Shown: positions 35,078-44,888, counted from the stretch's first letter. The stretch: DNA of 64,000 nucleotides from Solibacillus isronensis (GCF_023715405.1 NZ_JAMBOC010000006.1:62001-126000); one strand, 5' to 3'. A program made the numbers and translations. Notes: generated by a model from the sequence alone, not told the origin.

Positions 35078-35196
35078 TGAATGTTTAAGAGGGAATCTAC
35101 TTTGCAGAGTTTTTTAGCGAAGTGGATTTTTATTTTTTGTATACTACATATAATAATAGTGAAGTAACAGTTCGTATAAGGAAAGTAGGTTATCGT

Positions 35197-35790
35197 TTGA
35201 AAAAGAAAGTTTCGATTTTTGCATTCGTTACATTGCTGGTGTTTATTATTATTGCACTGAATTTTGATATACCAAGCTTCGAGGCATTTGATATGAAAAT
35301 CCGCTCTTTATTATTTGGTAATAATTTCATTATTTTATTTCATTATTTAGGAGAAATAAAGTTTGTCATAGTTGCAACCGTTATTATCTTGCTGTATTTG
35401 GCAATCTTTAAAAAAGATTTTCGCGGTGTGCTCTTTGTGCTTCTTACAGTTGGGGTTGGAAATGGGCTGAATCAGCTTTTAAAGCGTATTTTTTCACGAC
35501 CACGTCCGGAAATTGAAGATCAGCTTACTTCATTTAGCTTTCCTTCAGGACATGCGCAAATCAGTGTAATGTTCTTTTTAACGCTCGCATATATGATTTC
35601 GAAATGGCTGAAAAATAAAAGTTGGAAATTTATTACATACAGTGTAATGCTAGTCCTTATTTTTTTCATAGGTTTATCACGTATAGCGGAAGGTCGTCAC
35701 TATGCAACGGATGTTTTAGCAGGGTGGAGTATCGGGTATACTTGGTTTATCATATGCGTATTATGGTATGAGTCAAAAAAGCACAAATAG
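35197..35790 (+). CDS. PAP2-family membrane phosphatase
   Basis: A 197-residue membrane phosphatase with five to six helices. All three catalytic motifs are present: KRIFSRPRPE, FPSGHA and SRIAEGRHYATDVLAG (nucleophile His in the last). It probably dephosphorylates a lipid phosphate such as undecaprenyl pyrophosphate or phosphatidylglycerol phosphate. I place the start at TTG 35197 behind AAGGAAAGTAGG; the longer frame from 35122 would add 25 polar residues without a ribosome binding site. Confidence 0.82.
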   Translation: MKKKVSIFAFVTLLVFIIIALNFDIPSFEAFDMKIRSLLFGNNFIILFHYLGEIKFVIVATVIILLYLAIFKKDFRGVLFVLLTVGVGNGLNQLLKRIFSRPRPEIEDQLTSFSFPSGHAQISVMFFLTLAYMISKWLKNKSWKFITYSVMLVLIFFIGLSRIAEGRHYATDVLAGWSIGYTWFIICVLWYESKKHK

Positions 35791-35797
35791 AAGTTAT

Positions 35798-35828
35798 GGG
35801 ATTCCTGATATTTAGGAATCCCTTTTTT
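35798..35828 (+). terminator. Intrinsic terminator after the PAP2 phosphatase
   Basis: GGGATTCCT pairs perfectly with AGGAATCCC, followed by TTTTTT. Confidence 0.9.
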
Positions 35829-35856
35829 AACACTTGATTTGGTTAGCGGCATAAGA

Positions 35857-35905
35857 TGTTTCCTGATTGAAAAAAGTTGCACAAAGGAAACATTGTGCGT
35901 ATAAT
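35857..35905 (+). promoter_or_regulatory. zupT promoter with overlapping dyads
   Basis: TTGCAC (35877-35882) and a perfect TATAAT (35900-35905) are 17 bases apart. Two inverted repeats overlap it: GCACAA/TTGTGC (35879-35884 with 35893-35898), inside the spacer, and TGTTTCCT/AGGAAACA (35857-35864 with 35885-35892). One or both may bind a metal-responsive repressor. Confidence 0.6.
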
Positions 35906-35937
35906 ATGAGAAAAGAATTATAAAGAAGGAGAATAGT

Positions 35938-36759
35938 ATGGATGAGAATGTATTATTAGCGTTAGGCTTAACATTGTTTGCAGGGCTTGCTACGGGTATT
36001 GGTAGTTTGATCGCATTTTTTACAACACGCACAAATAAGAAGTTTCTTTCGGTTGCATTAGGCTTTTCGGCAGGTGTTATGATTTATGTATCACTTGTTG
36101 AGATTTTTGTAAAAGCGAAAGACGCATTAGTAAACGTTCATGGGGAAACAATAGGGTATTGGTACACCATCATCGGCTTTTTCGGAGGGATGCTCGTAAT
36201 TGCCTTAATTGACCGCTTTATTCCGAAAGGGAAAAATCCGCATGAAGTAAAGTCTGTAGAAGATGTTCAAAAAGCTCAATTGATTGGGAATGAAGATGTA
36301 GAAGCAGACCGCCTGATGAAAATGGGATTATTTACAGCGCTGGCAATCGCGATTCATAACTTTCCTGAAGGTATTGCGACATTTATGGCGGTACTGCAAG
36401 ATCCGAATGTCGGATTTGCGATAGCAATTGCGGTAGCAATTCATAATATCCCTGAAGGTATTGCGGTAGCCATTCCTATTTTTTATGCAACAGGGAAGCG
36501 TATGAAGGCATTTAAATGGTCGTTCGCCTCTGGTTTGTCAGAGCCGTTCGGTGCGCTTATTGCCTACTTAGTACTAATGCAATTTATGACAGATACATTG
36601 TTCGGTATTGTTTTTGCTGGTGTTGCAGGGATTATGGTATTTATTTCGATTGATGAACTGTTGCCGGCTGCTAAAAAATATGATGAAGCTCATTCCTCTA
36701 TTTACGGATTAATAGCAGGTATGGCAGTTATGGCCATCAGCTTAGTGATGTTAACTTAA
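35938..36759 (+). CDS. zupT: ZIP-family zinc/metal importer ZupT
   Basis: A 273-residue membrane protein with eight helices. The paired metal-site helices carry [10 protein letters not shown] (~residue 139) and HNIPEGIAV (~168), as in bacterial ZupT. The variable loop (~95-125) is acidic rather than His-rich. ZupT imports zinc and, in some species, iron, manganese or cobalt. GAAGGAGAATAGT precedes the ATG. Single gene behind its own promoter. Confidence 0.92.
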   Translation: MDENVLLALGLTLFAGLATGIGSLIAFFTTRTNKKFLSVALGFSAGVMIYVSLVEIFVKAKDALVNVHGETIGYWYTIIGFFGGMLVIALIDRFIPKGKNPHEVKSVEDVQKAQLIGNEDVEADRLMKMGLFTALAIAIHNFPEGIATFMAVLQDPNVGFAIAIAVAIHNIPEGIAVAIPIFYATGKRMKAFKWSFASGLSEPFGALIAYLVLMQFMTDTLFGIVFAGVAGIMVFISIDELLPAAKKYDEAHSSIYGLIAGMAVMAISLVMLT

Positions 36760-36772
36760 TTTTAATTACTTC

Positions 36773-36815
36773 ATGAAAAAGCCAGCATCTCCTTCACGGA
36801 GTATGCTGGCTTTTT
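36773..36815. terminator. Bidirectional terminator after zupT
   Basis: AAAAAGCCAGCATCTCC pairs with GGAGTATGCTGGCTTTTT (two mismatches), with T runs on both strands between convergent genes. Confidence 0.85.
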
Positions 36816-36827
36816 CATGTATTGAGA

Positions 36828-36876
36828 CTAAAGCTTCGGTGCATATTAGCCGAATAGAAGCTTTAGCCCTTTTTTA
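36828..36876 (+). terminator. Second hairpin terminator between zupT and the convergent SDR gene
   Basis: CTAAAGCTTCGG pairs with CCG and GAAGCTTTAG after a bulge, followed by CCCTTTTTT. Confidence 0.65.
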
Positions 36877-37524
36877 TTAAGATGCGGCTGTTACATTTTC
36901 AGATGCAACAGTAAATGTTGTATTAGGGTATTCATTTTTTTCGATTTCATCAAGCAATGCGACAGCAAAATCAGCATAACTGATATAACTGTTAAATTGC
37001 GAGTTTACTAGAATCTTCTCTTCGCCTTTAATGTAATGGCCGGTACGTGGTCCATCCGAATCGAACATAGCCGATGGAATCGCAAAGGACCATTGGATTG
37101 AAGAGCTTTCCAAATCACGTAGGTTTTGCAATTGAGCCTTTGCCGCGATAGCCAGATCTTCAGGATAATCTTCAAGATCCATAAGTCGAACTGTTTTTTC
37201 ACGATCAACAAAAAGGCAGCCTGAACTACCAATCACGAACAATTTTTTCTCTGTTCCTTCAAGTAAGGAAATTAAATGTTCACCGGCATCAACATGTAAA
37301 TGTTCTTCCCCTGGTAGCGGAGCAAAAGCATTAATTAAAATATCGAAAGGAGCAATTTGTTCCTTTGTTAAATTAAACAGGTCGCTTTCAATAATATTGA
37401 TATTTTCTTCTTGTACTGTTGCCTTATTTTTTACGATCGCTGTCACATCAAAGTTTCTCATGATGGCTTCTCTTAAAATATGAGTTCCTGCCTTACCTGC
37501 AGCTCCAATAACTGCAATTTTCAT
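36877..37524 (-). CDS. NAD(P)-binding atypical SDR (YwnB-like)
   Basis: A 215-residue Rossmann protein. The nucleotide motif is GAAGKAGTHI (residues ~7-16, GxxGxxG). It contains DILINAFAP and VIGSSGCLFVD, typical of NmrA/YwnB-type atypical short-chain dehydrogenases, which often act as redox sensors or flavin/quinone reductases. The ATG at 37524 is eight bases after AAGGGG; the ATG at 37530 is too close. Substrate unknown. Confidence 0.75.
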   Translation of the reverse strand: MKIAVIGAAGKAGTHILREAIMRNFDVTAIVKNKATVQEENINIIESDLFNLTKEQIAPFDILINAFAPLPGEEHLHVDAGEHLISLLEGTEKKLFVIGSSGCLFVDREKTVRLMDLEDYPEDLAIAAKAQLQNLRDLESSSIQWSFAIPSAMFDSDGPRTGHYIKGEEKILVNSQFNSYISYADFAVALLDEIEKNEYPNTTFTVASENVTAAS

Positions 37525-37611
37525 AAACATTACCCCTTTCTAACAGTAGATTTATTAATATACCCAAATTTAAGGGGAATTATGCATAAAAGACAAAATA
37601 GATTAGAAAAA

Positions 37612-37654
37612 AACAAAAAATGTACGTTATTCTATTATGAGAATAACGTACATT
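37612..37654 (-). terminator. Intrinsic terminator after thrB
   Basis: On the minus strand TGTACGTTATTCT pairs with AGAATAACGTACA, followed by TTTTTTG. Confidence 0.9.
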
Positions 37655-37660
37655 AAACAT

Positions 37661-38590
37661 TTAACGAAGAGTTTTATCTATCATTTTATTATTAATAAGT
37701 GTGACAGTTGAGCCGGATGGTGAAGCGGTTGTCACTACGACTTGATGGTCCGGAAATTGTTGCTGCATTGATTCGACAAATTGTTCGGATAAAGCGAGCG
37801 GAATCATCGAGATTAATGTTGGACCGGCACCACTTAATGCAGTACCATACGCTCCAGCCTTTTTTGCAGCTTCGCGAATTTCATTATATGCGGGAATAAG
37901 GTTTGCACGGAAAGGCTCATGGAAAAGATCCGCTTCCATATATCGTCCAATTCGCTCATAATCCTTTGCAATAAGGGAAGCAGCGAGCATATTCGCATTG
38001 GCACTTGCACGTACTGCATAGCTTCTTTTCAGCTCTTCCGGTAAAACACCGCGTGATGCTGCTGTTTTAAGTTCGATATTCGGAATAAATACTACGAATG
38101 CCGCATCCATCTCCTGAATATGCAGTGTGTCGACAATTCCTGCTTCATCCATTGAAGAAATCGTCAATCCCCCTAATACCGAAGCTGTTGCATTATCAGG
38201 ATGGCCTTCAATTTGAGATGAAATGTTCAGCTTATTCTGTTGCGATAATTTTAAATCCCCTAAAATATCGGCTAATTCAATAGCAGCTACAATAGCAGCC
38301 GCACTGCTGCCGATACCACGTGCAAGGGGAAGCTCACTAGTCATCTCAATTTTACATGGTGGCAGCGTTGCATTATATTGCTTTGCTACCTGCTGTGCGA
38401 TTGTATAAATTAAATGCGATTCGACTGACGTATCAGATGGCACATTGTCACCAATATGCACAAATTCCCACTCATCTTGTAATGTGACATCCAATGTTAG
38501 ATAGAGCGATAATCCAAGACCAATGGAGTCAAATCCAGGACCTAAATTTGCTGTACTGCCAGGAACTTTGATTTGCCACTTTTTACTCAT
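37661..38590 (-). CDS. thrB: Homoserine kinase
   Basis: A 309-residue GHMP kinase that phosphorylates L-homoserine. The N-terminal [18 protein letters not shown] and the ATP loop [13 protein letters not shown] (residues 88-100) are diagnostic, with the C-terminal [12 protein letters not shown] motif. It starts inside the last codons of thrC (four-base overlap), so the two are translationally coupled. The usual partner hom (homoserine dehydrogenase) is not adjacent here. Confidence 0.95.
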   Translation of the reverse strand: MSKKWQIKVPGSTANLGPGFDSIGLGLSLYLTLDVTLQDEWEFVHIGDNVPSDTSVESHLIYTIAQQVAKQYNATLPPCKIEMTSELPLARGIGSSAAAIVAAIELADILGDLKLSQQNKLNISSQIEGHPDNATASVLGGLTISSMDEAGIVDTLHIQEMDAAFVVFIPNIELKTAASRGVLPEELKRSYAVRASANANMLAASLIAKDYERIGRYMEADLFHEPFRANLIPAYNEIREAAKKAGAYGTALSGAGPTLISMIPLALSEQFVESMQQQFPDHQVVVTTASPSGSTVTLINNKMIDKTLR

Positions 38591-39645
38591 AGACTAAATA
38601 CGCCCTCGATATAATTACGGATTTCCTGCTCATCATTTTGAAGTGAGACGAGGTCTACAGTCGAAACATTCATAGCTGTATCCGGATCTTTTAAGCCGTT
38701 ACCAGTAAAGACTGTAACAACACGACTGCCTGCAGCGATTTCGCCGGTTTTCACTGACTTGATGACACCAGCTAATGAAGCAGCTGAACCAGGTTCGACA
38801 AAGATACCTTCTTTGTTGGCGATTAGTTTATAAGCGTCTAAAATTTCATCATCTGTTACTGAATCAATTAAACCGCCTGATTCATCACGAGCTGTTTCAG
38901 CGAACTTCCAGCTTGCTGGGTTCCCGATACGAATCGCTGTTGCTACAGTTTCCGGATTTGCAATTGGTGCTCCTTGCACGATTGCAGCGGAACCTTCTGC
39001 TTCAAAACCGTACATTTTAGGAAGACCGCTTTGTTTTGCTTCATTATATTCTTTAAAGCCTTTCCAGTAAGCTGTAATATTCCCTGCGTTTCCTACAGGA
39101 ATACATAAGTAGTCTGGGGCTTGGCCAAGTTGATCTACAATTTCAAACGCCGCTGTTTTTTGGCCTTCAATACGATATGGGTTTACAGAGTTAACAAGTG
39201 CGATTGGAGTATTTTCCCCGATTTTGCGCACAATATTTAATGCATCATCAAAGTTGCCGTCAATTTCAATAATTTTCGCACCGTACATGCAAGCTTGTGC
39301 CAATTTACCAAGTGCTACTTTGCCTTTAGGAATGACAACGATTGACTGAATACCGGCACGTGCCGCATATGCTGCAGCTGCCGCAGATGTATTGCCTGTA
39401 GAAGCACAAATGACAACTTTAGAGCCTTCTTCAATTGCTTTTGCAACAGCAAATACCATACCACGGTCTTTAAACGAACCTGTTGGGTTAGCGCCTTCAA
39501 TTTTCCCGTATAACTCAATTCCAAGCTCTTTAGATAAATTTACTAATGGAATTAGTGGCGTATTTCCTTCATTTAGTGATAAAGCAGGTGTATTTTCAGT
39601 AACAGGTAGGTACTGTTTATATTCTTCGATAAGACCTTTCCACAT
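38587..39645 (-). CDS. thrC: Threonine synthase
   Basis: A 352-residue PLP enzyme (fold type II) that converts O-phosphohomoserine to threonine. The PLP lysine is Lys59 in PTGSFKDRG; the phosphate-binding loop is [12 protein letters not shown]. Length agrees with the short Bacillus-type enzyme. GAAGGAG precedes the ATG. First gene of a thrC-thrB operon, with a promoter at 39702-39730 and no T-box in the ~60-base leader. Confidence 0.95.
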   Translation of the reverse strand: MWKGLIEEYKQYLPVTENTPALSLNEGNTPLIPLVNLSKELGIELYGKIEGANPTGSFKDRGMVFAVAKAIEEGSKVVICASTGNTSAAAAAYAARAGIQSIVVIPKGKVALGKLAQACMYGAKIIEIDGNFDDALNIVRKIGENTPIALVNSVNPYRIEGQKTAAFEIVDQLGQAPDYLCIPVGNAGNITAYWKGFKEYNEAKQSGLPKMYGFEAEGSAAIVQGAPIANPETVATAIRIGNPASWKFAETARDESGGLIDSVTDDEILDAYKLIANKEGIFVEPGSAASLAGVIKSVKTGEIAAGSRVVTVFTGNGLKDPDTAMNVSTVDLVSLQNDEQEIRNYIEGVFSL

Positions 39646-39701
39646 AGATAATAAACTCCTTCTGTTCTCGCTAGGTGAACATTTGTTTTTGTATACAAGA
39701 C

Positions 39702-39730
39702 ATTTTATACCTATGTGTCCCTTATTTCAA
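39702..39730 (-). promoter_or_regulatory. Promoter of the thrC-thrB operon
   Basis: On the minus strand TTGAAA and TAAAAT are 17 bases apart, ending about 57 bases before the thrC ATG. Confidence 0.6.
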
Positions 39731-39776
39731 TAGGAATTGTTAAATTGTCGGAACAATTCGTTAAGTTAAAAAAATG

Positions 39777-39805
39777 TTGTCACTTTTAAGAAAGAAATGT
39801 ATGAT
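39777..39805 (+). promoter_or_regulatory. Promoter of niaP
   Basis: TTGTCA and TATGAT are exactly 17 bases apart; the start site would fall near 39811. Confidence 0.7.
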
Positions 39806-39824
39806 AGTAATGTTGTTAAGTCAA

Positions 39825-39836
39825 GTGTAAAGACAC
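39825..39836 (+). promoter_or_regulatory. Possible NiaR-type operator upstream of niaP
   Basis: GTGT-AAAG-ACAC is a short dyad just downstream of the predicted start. Firmicute niaP genes are commonly repressed by the niacin-responsive regulator NiaR; that this dyad is its site is a guess from position. Confidence 0.3.
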
Positions 39837-39854
39837 ATGGAAGGTGGAAAAGTA

Positions 39855-41087
39855 ATGTCGGTGGAAACAAATGAACAAAAGCCCCTATCACGTAATAAAC
39901 TTCTACGTATAGCTGGGGTTGGATGGATGTTCGATGCAATGGATGTCGGAATACTATCTTTTATCATTGCAGCGCTTGCAGTTGACTGGGGATTAAATAG
40001 TAGTCAAATGGGTTGGATTGCAAGTGTAAACTCGATTGGTATGGCAGTTGGTGCGCTGTTTTTTGGTGTACTTGCAGACAAAGTAGGACGTAAGCAAATC
40101 TTTATGTGGACACTAATACTATTCTCAGTTGCGAGTGGTTTATCCGCATTTACAACAACTTTGACGCTCTTTTTAATTTTACGCTTTTTTGTCGGCATGG
40201 GGCTTGGCGGGGAATTACCTGTTGCTTCAACGCTTGTATCTGAAAGTGTAAAAGCTGAAGAACGCGGAAGAGTTGTCGTTTTACTTGAAAGTTTTTGGGC
40301 TGGAGGCTGGCTAATCGCCGCGCTTATTGCCTATTTCGTTATACCGGCTGAATTTTGGCCAATTGAAGGATGGCGAGTTGCACTATTAATTACGGCAATC
40401 CCTGCAATTTATGCAATTTATATAAGAATGAAATTACCGGACTCTCCACAGTTCAGGGTAAAAGAAGAGTCGAAAAAACGTTCGGTGTTCCAAAATATCG
40501 CAACGTTATGGGAGAAGAAATATGCACGTTCTACACTAATGCTTTGGATTTTATGGTTTGCAGTTGTATTTTCTTACTATGGCATGTTTTTATGGTTACC
40601 AAGTGTAATGGTTGGCAAGGGATTTGATTTAATATCAAGTTTTAAATATGTATTAATCATGACGTTAGCCCAATTACCGGGTTATTTTACAGCTGCTTGG
40701 TTCATCGAGAAATTTGGGCGCAAATTTGTATTAGTTACATATTTATTAGGGACTGCAGCAAGTGCCTTTGTATTCGGTGGTGCAGAAACGATCGAAACAT
40801 TGTTGATTTCCGGTATGTTGCTTTCGTTCTTTAACTTAGGAGCATGGGGTGCCTTATATGCGTATACACCTGAGCAATATCCGGCAATTGTACGTGGAAC
40901 GGGAGCGGGTATGGCTGCAGCAATAGGTCGTGTTGGAGGTATTTTCGGTCCGTTATTAGTTGGGACACTCCTGACAAAAGGCTATGATATTAGCTATATT
41001 TTCGCGATTTTCTGTGTGGCCATCGTCATTGGAGTGTTGGCGGTTATTTTTTTAGGGAAAGAAACAAAGCAAACAGAATTACTATAG
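39855..41087 (+). CDS. niaP: Niacin transporter NiaP (major facilitator superfamily)
   Basis: A 410-residue MFS protein with twelve helices. It aligns closely with remembered B. subtilis NiaP (YceI): GWMFDAMDVGILSF, GMGLGGELPVASTLVSE, SYYGMFLWLPSVM, SFFNLGAWGALYAYTPEQYP and a C-terminal GKETKQTE. NiaP imports nicotinate/nicotinamide for NAD synthesis. The ATG at 39855 is seven bases after AAGGTGG; the ATG at 39837 lies upstream of that site. Divergent from thrC. Confidence 0.9.
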   Translation: MSVETNEQKPLSRNKLLRIAGVGWMFDAMDVGILSFIIAALAVDWGLNSSQMGWIASVNSIGMAVGALFFGVLADKVGRKQIFMWTLILFSVASGLSAFTTTLTLFLILRFFVGMGLGGELPVASTLVSESVKAEERGRVVVLLESFWAGGWLIAALIAYFVIPAEFWPIEGWRVALLITAIPAIYAIYIRMKLPDSPQFRVKEESKKRSVFQNIATLWEKKYARSTLMLWILWFAVVFSYYGMFLWLPSVMVGKGFDLISSFKYVLIMTLAQLPGYFTAAWFIEKFGRKFVLVTYLLGTAASAFVFGGAETIETLLISGMLLSFFNLGAWGALYAYTPEQYPAIVRGTGAGMAAAIGRVGGIFGPLLVGTLLTKGYDISYIFAIFCVAIVIGVLAVIFLGKETKQTELL

Positions 41088-41443
41088 TTGTAAACTATTA
41101 GTATTAAAATGTTTTTTTTGATAATGAATAGGGACTTGTGCTAATAAAATAGCGCAGGTCCTTTTTACATTTATGAGCTGTAAAAAAATACCTAATAGAT
41201 AAATGTCCATAACAGGTTTTTAATAATAGTTTATTTATAAATTACAAATTTTACAAAAGTATGTCAATTTCCTATTCAAATTTTTATATTCTTTAGTAGG
41301 CTAAAGTTTTTTCAGAAAACTCGTTGAATTCTATTATTATTCATGTTAATGTATTTTTTATTATTAAGAATTTAGCGCTCGTAAAGTTACATGAATAAGT
41401 GAGATATTATTTTAAAAAAATATTAGAAAGGGAGATGGAGAAT
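41088..41443. promoter_or_regulatory. Intergenic region between niaP and the RpiR regulator
   Basis: It holds the niaP terminator (41132-41166) and about 280 AT-rich bases. TTTTTTCAGAAAACT at 41307-41321 agrees with the CodY consensus at 12 of 15 positions, but AT-rich DNA gives such matches easily. No small gene is seen. Confidence 0.3.
41132..41166 (+). terminator. Intrinsic terminator after niaP
   Basis: GGACTTGTGCTA pairs with TAGCGCAGGTCC (two G-T pairs), followed by TTTTT. Confidence 0.85.
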
Positions 41444-42289
41444 TTGACTATTTGCGAAAATATTAAGAAGAAGTATATTCGTCTTTCTAAGGGGCAGCGA
41501 AAAGTTGCTCAGTTTGTTATGGATAATCCGAATATAGTGGGGACACATACCGCCTCCGAAGTAGGAAGGTTAGCAGATGTAAGTGAATCGACTGTAATCA
41601 GATTTTGCTATTCAATGGATTTAGCAGGTTTTAGTGAGCTCCAAGATAAACTGAAGGAATATTTAATGGATAAAGGTGAAGTAACGGAAGTTAAACAAGC
41701 GATGCCTGTTAAAAAAATCCGAAATCACATTGGAGCGGACATTGTAAAAAAAGATATCGCCAATATATCTAAAACATTCAACCAGTTAAAAGAACAGGAT
41801 GTTGAAGAAGTTGTGCAATTGTTACATACATCAAAGAAAATCCATTTTTTAGGTTTCAGACAATCGACACCAGTTGCTTTTTGGATGTACAGCAATGTCA
41901 ACAGGTTACGTGACCATGTTCATTTTATTCCTCATGAGGCAGATAAAATTGCACAACAACTTGCGTATATGGATGAAGATTCATTGCTTTTCGTTATATC
42001 GCTTGATGAAGAGTATGAAGATATGGCAACAACAGTAGAAATCGCTAAAAGAAAAAATGTTAAAATTGTCGCAATCCGTAACAAAGAGCTTACATCTCAA
42101 GAACCGGCTAACCCCGTACTTATTGTTCCCAATACAAAAGAAGCCGGAGCCACATGTACAATTGCTATATTCTCTCTATTACATATATTAGTGGAATCAA
42201 TGGTAAGCCAAAACCCACAACAATATGAGCAATATAATAAAAAGACAAATGGCGCGCTCAATACGCCGAATTTAATAGCAATCAGCTAA
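41444..42289 (+). CDS. MurR/RpiR-family transcriptional regulator
   Basis: A 281-residue regulator. An N-terminal helix-turn-helix (TASEVGRLADVSESTVIRFCYSMDLAGFSELQ, residues ~35-66) is joined to a C-terminal SIS sugar-phosphate-binding domain (~115-255). I place the start at TTG 41444, nine bases after AAAGGGAG, giving MTICENIKKKY as in homologues; an ATG at 41435 abuts that site. These regulators usually sense phosphosugars and control neighbouring catabolic genes, but no such gene is adjacent, so its target is elsewhere. Confidence 0.82.
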   Translation: MTICENIKKKYIRLSKGQRKVAQFVMDNPNIVGTHTASEVGRLADVSESTVIRFCYSMDLAGFSELQDKLKEYLMDKGEVTEVKQAMPVKKIRNHIGADIVKKDIANISKTFNQLKEQDVEEVVQLLHTSKKIHFLGFRQSTPVAFWMYSNVNRLRDHVHFIPHEADKIAQQLAYMDEDSLLFVISLDEEYEDMATTVEIAKRKNVKIVAIRNKELTSQEPANPVLIVPNTKEAGATCTIAIFSLLHILVESMVSQNPQQYEQYNKKTNGALNTPNLIAIS

Positions 42290-42333
42290 AACTGTAAAGG
42301 CTAACTCATAGCCATTACAGTTTTCCTTTTTGC
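42290..42333 (+). terminator. Intrinsic terminator after the RpiR regulator
   Basis: AACTGTAAAGGCT pairs with AGCCATTACAGTT (one mismatch), followed by TTCCTTTTT. Confidence 0.8.
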
Positions 42334-42421
42334 TAAGCAATATTGGCAAATCTTCTGTTTTTCACTTTCTTTACGTTATGTTAAAATGAAGAGCGAAAAG
42401 CATTTAATAGGAGGCTCACTC

Positions 42422-43348
42422 ATGAGTAAAACATTAGTTTTCGGACATAAAAATCCAGATACAGATACAATTACTTCAGCAATTGTTTATGCATACTTAA
42501 AACAACAATTAGGTGTAGATGCAGAAGCAGTTCGACTTGGAGAATTAAATAACGAAACAAAGTATGCAATAGAAAAATTCAACTTTGAAGCACCACGTCT
42601 AATTGCTAACGTAAAAGATGAAGGAGCACAAGTAATTTTAGTAGACCATAATGAGTTCCAGCAATCAGCAGATGGAATCGAAGAAGTACAAATCACTGAA
42701 GTAATCGATCATCACCGTATTGCGAATTTTGTAACAGCTGATCCAGTATATTTCCGTGCTGAGCCTGTAGGTTGTACAGCGACAATCTTAAATAAATTAT
42801 ATAAAGAAAATAATGTAGAAATTCCGGCTAACATTGCAGGTTTAATGCTTTCTGCTATTATTTCGGATACATTATTATTCAAATCGCCAACATGCACAGA
42901 GCAAGATGTGAAAGCTGGCGAAGAATTGGCAGCAATTGCAAATGTTGATACTGCACAATATGGTTTAGCTATGCTAAAAGCAGGTGCGGACCTTTCAGAT
43001 AAGTCACTGGAAGATTTATTGTCATTGGATGCAAAAGGCTTTGAATTTGGTGAATATAAAGCGACAGTTGCCCAAGTAAATGCAGTGGATATTGAAGACG
43101 TTCTTGGTCGCCAAGAAGAGCTTGAAAACTTATTGAACAAAAATATTGCGGATAATGGCCTAGATTTATTCTTCTTCGTCGTAACAGATATTTTAAACAA
43201 TGATTCAACAGCAGTAGCAGCTGGACAAGTTGCCGAAGAAGCAGCAAAAGCGTTTGGTGCAACAATGGTTAATGGTCGCATCAGCTTACCAGGCGTTGTA
43301 TCACGCAAAAAACAAATCGTTCCAGTTTTAACAGAAAACTTAAAATAA
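42422..43348 (+). CDS. ppaC: Manganese-dependent inorganic pyrophosphatase
   Basis: A 308-residue family II pyrophosphatase (DHH superfamily). The N-terminal metal site is GHKNPDTD (His9, Asp13, Asp15), with the DHH motif in [10 protein letters not shown] (~97) and the C-terminal substrate-binding SRKKQ. It hydrolyses pyrophosphate made by biosynthesis. The ATG at 42422 is chosen because TAGGAGG lies seven bases upstream; the in-frame ATG at 42386 lacks one. Confidence 0.95.
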   Translation: MSKTLVFGHKNPDTDTITSAIVYAYLKQQLGVDAEAVRLGELNNETKYAIEKFNFEAPRLIANVKDEGAQVILVDHNEFQQSADGIEEVQITEVIDHHRIANFVTADPVYFRAEPVGCTATILNKLYKENNVEIPANIAGLMLSAIISDTLLFKSPTCTEQDVKAGEELAAIANVDTAQYGLAMLKAGADLSDKSLEDLLSLDAKGFEFGEYKATVAQVNAVDIEDVLGRQEELENLLNKNIADNGLDLFFFVVTDILNNDSTAVAAGQVAEEAAKAFGATMVNGRISLPGVVSRKKQIVPVLTENLK

Positions 43349-43353
43349 AAAGT

Positions 43354-43390
43354 AAATCCGGCAACTCATTTAAGAGTTACCGGATTTTTT
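43354..43390. terminator. Bidirectional terminator between ppaC and yhfW
   Basis: AAATCCGGCAACTC pairs with GAGTTACCGGATTT (one mismatch), followed by TTTT. It overlaps the last codons of the convergent gene. Confidence 0.8.
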
Positions 43391-44746
43391 CATTTTTAAC
43401 GGATAGACTGCAGGGCCTTCGATAACTTCGCCTTTTGCGTTGTAGCGAGATCCATGACATGGACAATCCCATGTATCATCTGCAACATTCCATCTTGTTT
43501 TACAGCCAAGGTGTGTACACTTAGGCGCATCCGGTCTGTCGATATAGCCTTTTACAAGCTCTTTTCCAATCATCCCGCCCGTTTGCAGCATGAAGTAAAA
43601 TGTCTTCCCGAAATTCGAACGATTCGGTGAGAATAAAGCGGCTGCAGGGTTTGCAATTCTTTTAATAAGATTTGTAAGCAATGTTCCTGCAACAAGTGAA
43701 GAAGAAAGCCCCCATTTATTAAAGCCCGTTGCAATATACAAACTGTCATCGCCCGGTGACAGCTGGCCGATATAAGGAATTTGGTCTGCCGTCATGACAT
43801 CCTGTGCACTCCAGCCGTATTCATATGGCGGAAGTTCAAAATCTGTTGTTAGTTCATGCTGCAATGTTTCATAAAACGGGTCTGTATCGCTTGTCGATCC
43901 AGCTGTATGCGATTGTCCGCCATAGATGAAGTAGGGCTGATTATCGATAAGTGCCGTTCGGATTGTACGACTTTGAGCATCAACGCTTAAGTATTGGCCT
44001 TCTAATAGCTGTGAATATTTTGTTGCTGTTAGGTAAGACCGTTTAATCTGCAGTTTCATCGAATAAAGTTGTCGAATTGATTCAATCGGGTAATGTGTAC
44101 ATAAAATTAGCTTTTTATATTGAACAGTATGGTCATTGCTTGTATGAAGACAATTTTTGGACATTTCTAATTTAGTCACTCGCGTATTTAAATAAAGTTG
44201 TGCCCCATGTTTTCTAGCTAAATGAACATACGTATTCGTAAACTCGACAGGATTTATCTGACCTTCATTTTTGATACCGAGCGCAAGTTCTACAGGAACC
44301 GAAAGCTCGATGTCCTTTGTTGCAAGAAAGGGAATACCGATTTTTTTATAGCTTTCCGCCTCGTTTAAAAGCTGCTCTTTTCCTTGAGGGGTAGCTGTAT
44401 AAACGTACGAAGTAGCACGAGAAAAGCTGGTGCTACTTTCGGAAACAGCTTGTTCAATAGCTTGTTTATTCGCCTCGTAGTAAATTTTACCATCTTCTTC
44501 ATTGAGTTTTGAGTAAATGAGATTATGCTGTACTGTCAATTTTCCTGTAGAATAGCCTGTTGTTCCTTGTGCAAACTGAGGCATTGCTTCGATTAGCGCG
44601 ACACTAAGCCCCTCTTTAGCCAGCGAATATGCAGTATAAATACCACTGATTCCCCCTCCAATTATACATATGTCGCAGTTAATCGATTCTTGCAGAGTAG
44701 GGGCAGCAAAATCTGAATGTGTTGGAAGCCAGAGAGATTGTTTCAA
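43370..44746 (-). CDS. yhfW: FAD-dependent oxidoreductase with C-terminal Rieske domain (YhfW-like)
   Basis: A 458-residue two-domain protein. Residues 1-~375 are a DAO-type FAD oxidoreductase (dinucleotide motif CIIGGGISGIYTAY, ~residues 26-39). Residues ~385-458 are a Rieske [2Fe-2S] domain with ligands Cys410, His412, Cys428 and His431 (CTH...CPCH). The same architecture is known as YhfW in B. subtilis; its electron donor and substrate are unknown. The start is TTG at 44746 after AAGGTGA. Confidence 0.88.
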   Translation of the reverse strand: MKQSLWLPTHSDFAAPTLQESINCDICIIGGGISGIYTAYSLAKEGLSVALIEAMPQFAQGTTGYSTGKLTVQHNLIYSKLNEEDGKIYYEANKQAIEQAVSESSTSFSRATSYVYTATPQGKEQLLNEAESYKKIGIPFLATKDIELSVPVELALGIKNEGQINPVEFTNTYVHLARKHGAQLYLNTRVTKLEMSKNCLHTSNDHTVQYKKLILCTHYPIESIRQLYSMKLQIKRSYLTATKYSQLLEGQYLSVDAQSRTIRTALIDNQPYFIYGGQSHTAGSTSDTDPFYETLQHELTTDFELPPYEYGWSAQDVMTADQIPYIGQLSPGDDSLYIATGFNKWGLSSSLVAGTLLTNLIKRIANPAAALFSPNRSNFGKTFYFMLQTGGMIGKELVKGYIDRPDAPKCTHLGCKTRWNVADDTWDCPCHGSRYNAKGEVIEGPAVYPLKMKKSGNS

Positions 44747-44858
44747 AATATCACCTTTTTATTTTTCAGCATAGGGTAATTGACCAGGATTTATTCAGCT
44801 AACGTCACATAATAAAAATTCCTCGGACCTTTATGTGGGAGGAGGCTAGTTTCAAACA

Positions 44859-44888
44859 TTGTACTTTTGAATAGTTGCTCGCTACAAT
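44859..44888 (+). promoter_or_regulatory. Probable promoter of the DsbA-like gene
   Basis: TTGTAC and TACAAT are 18 bases apart, ending 23 bases before the start codon. Confidence 0.55.

Noticed and set aside
39646..39836. T-box or riboswitch control of thrC.
   Set aside because: The leader after the predicted promoter is about 57 bases, too short, and holds no T-box sequence.
41307..41321. CodY-like box before the RpiR gene as a firm operator.
   Set aside because: 12 of 15 matches in very AT-rich DNA is near what chance gives; it is kept only as a note in the region entry.
42712..43308. 198-codon minus-strand frame inside ppaC.
   Set aside because: Antisense shadow of a clear housekeeping gene; Ser-rich composition typical of reverse-frame artefacts.
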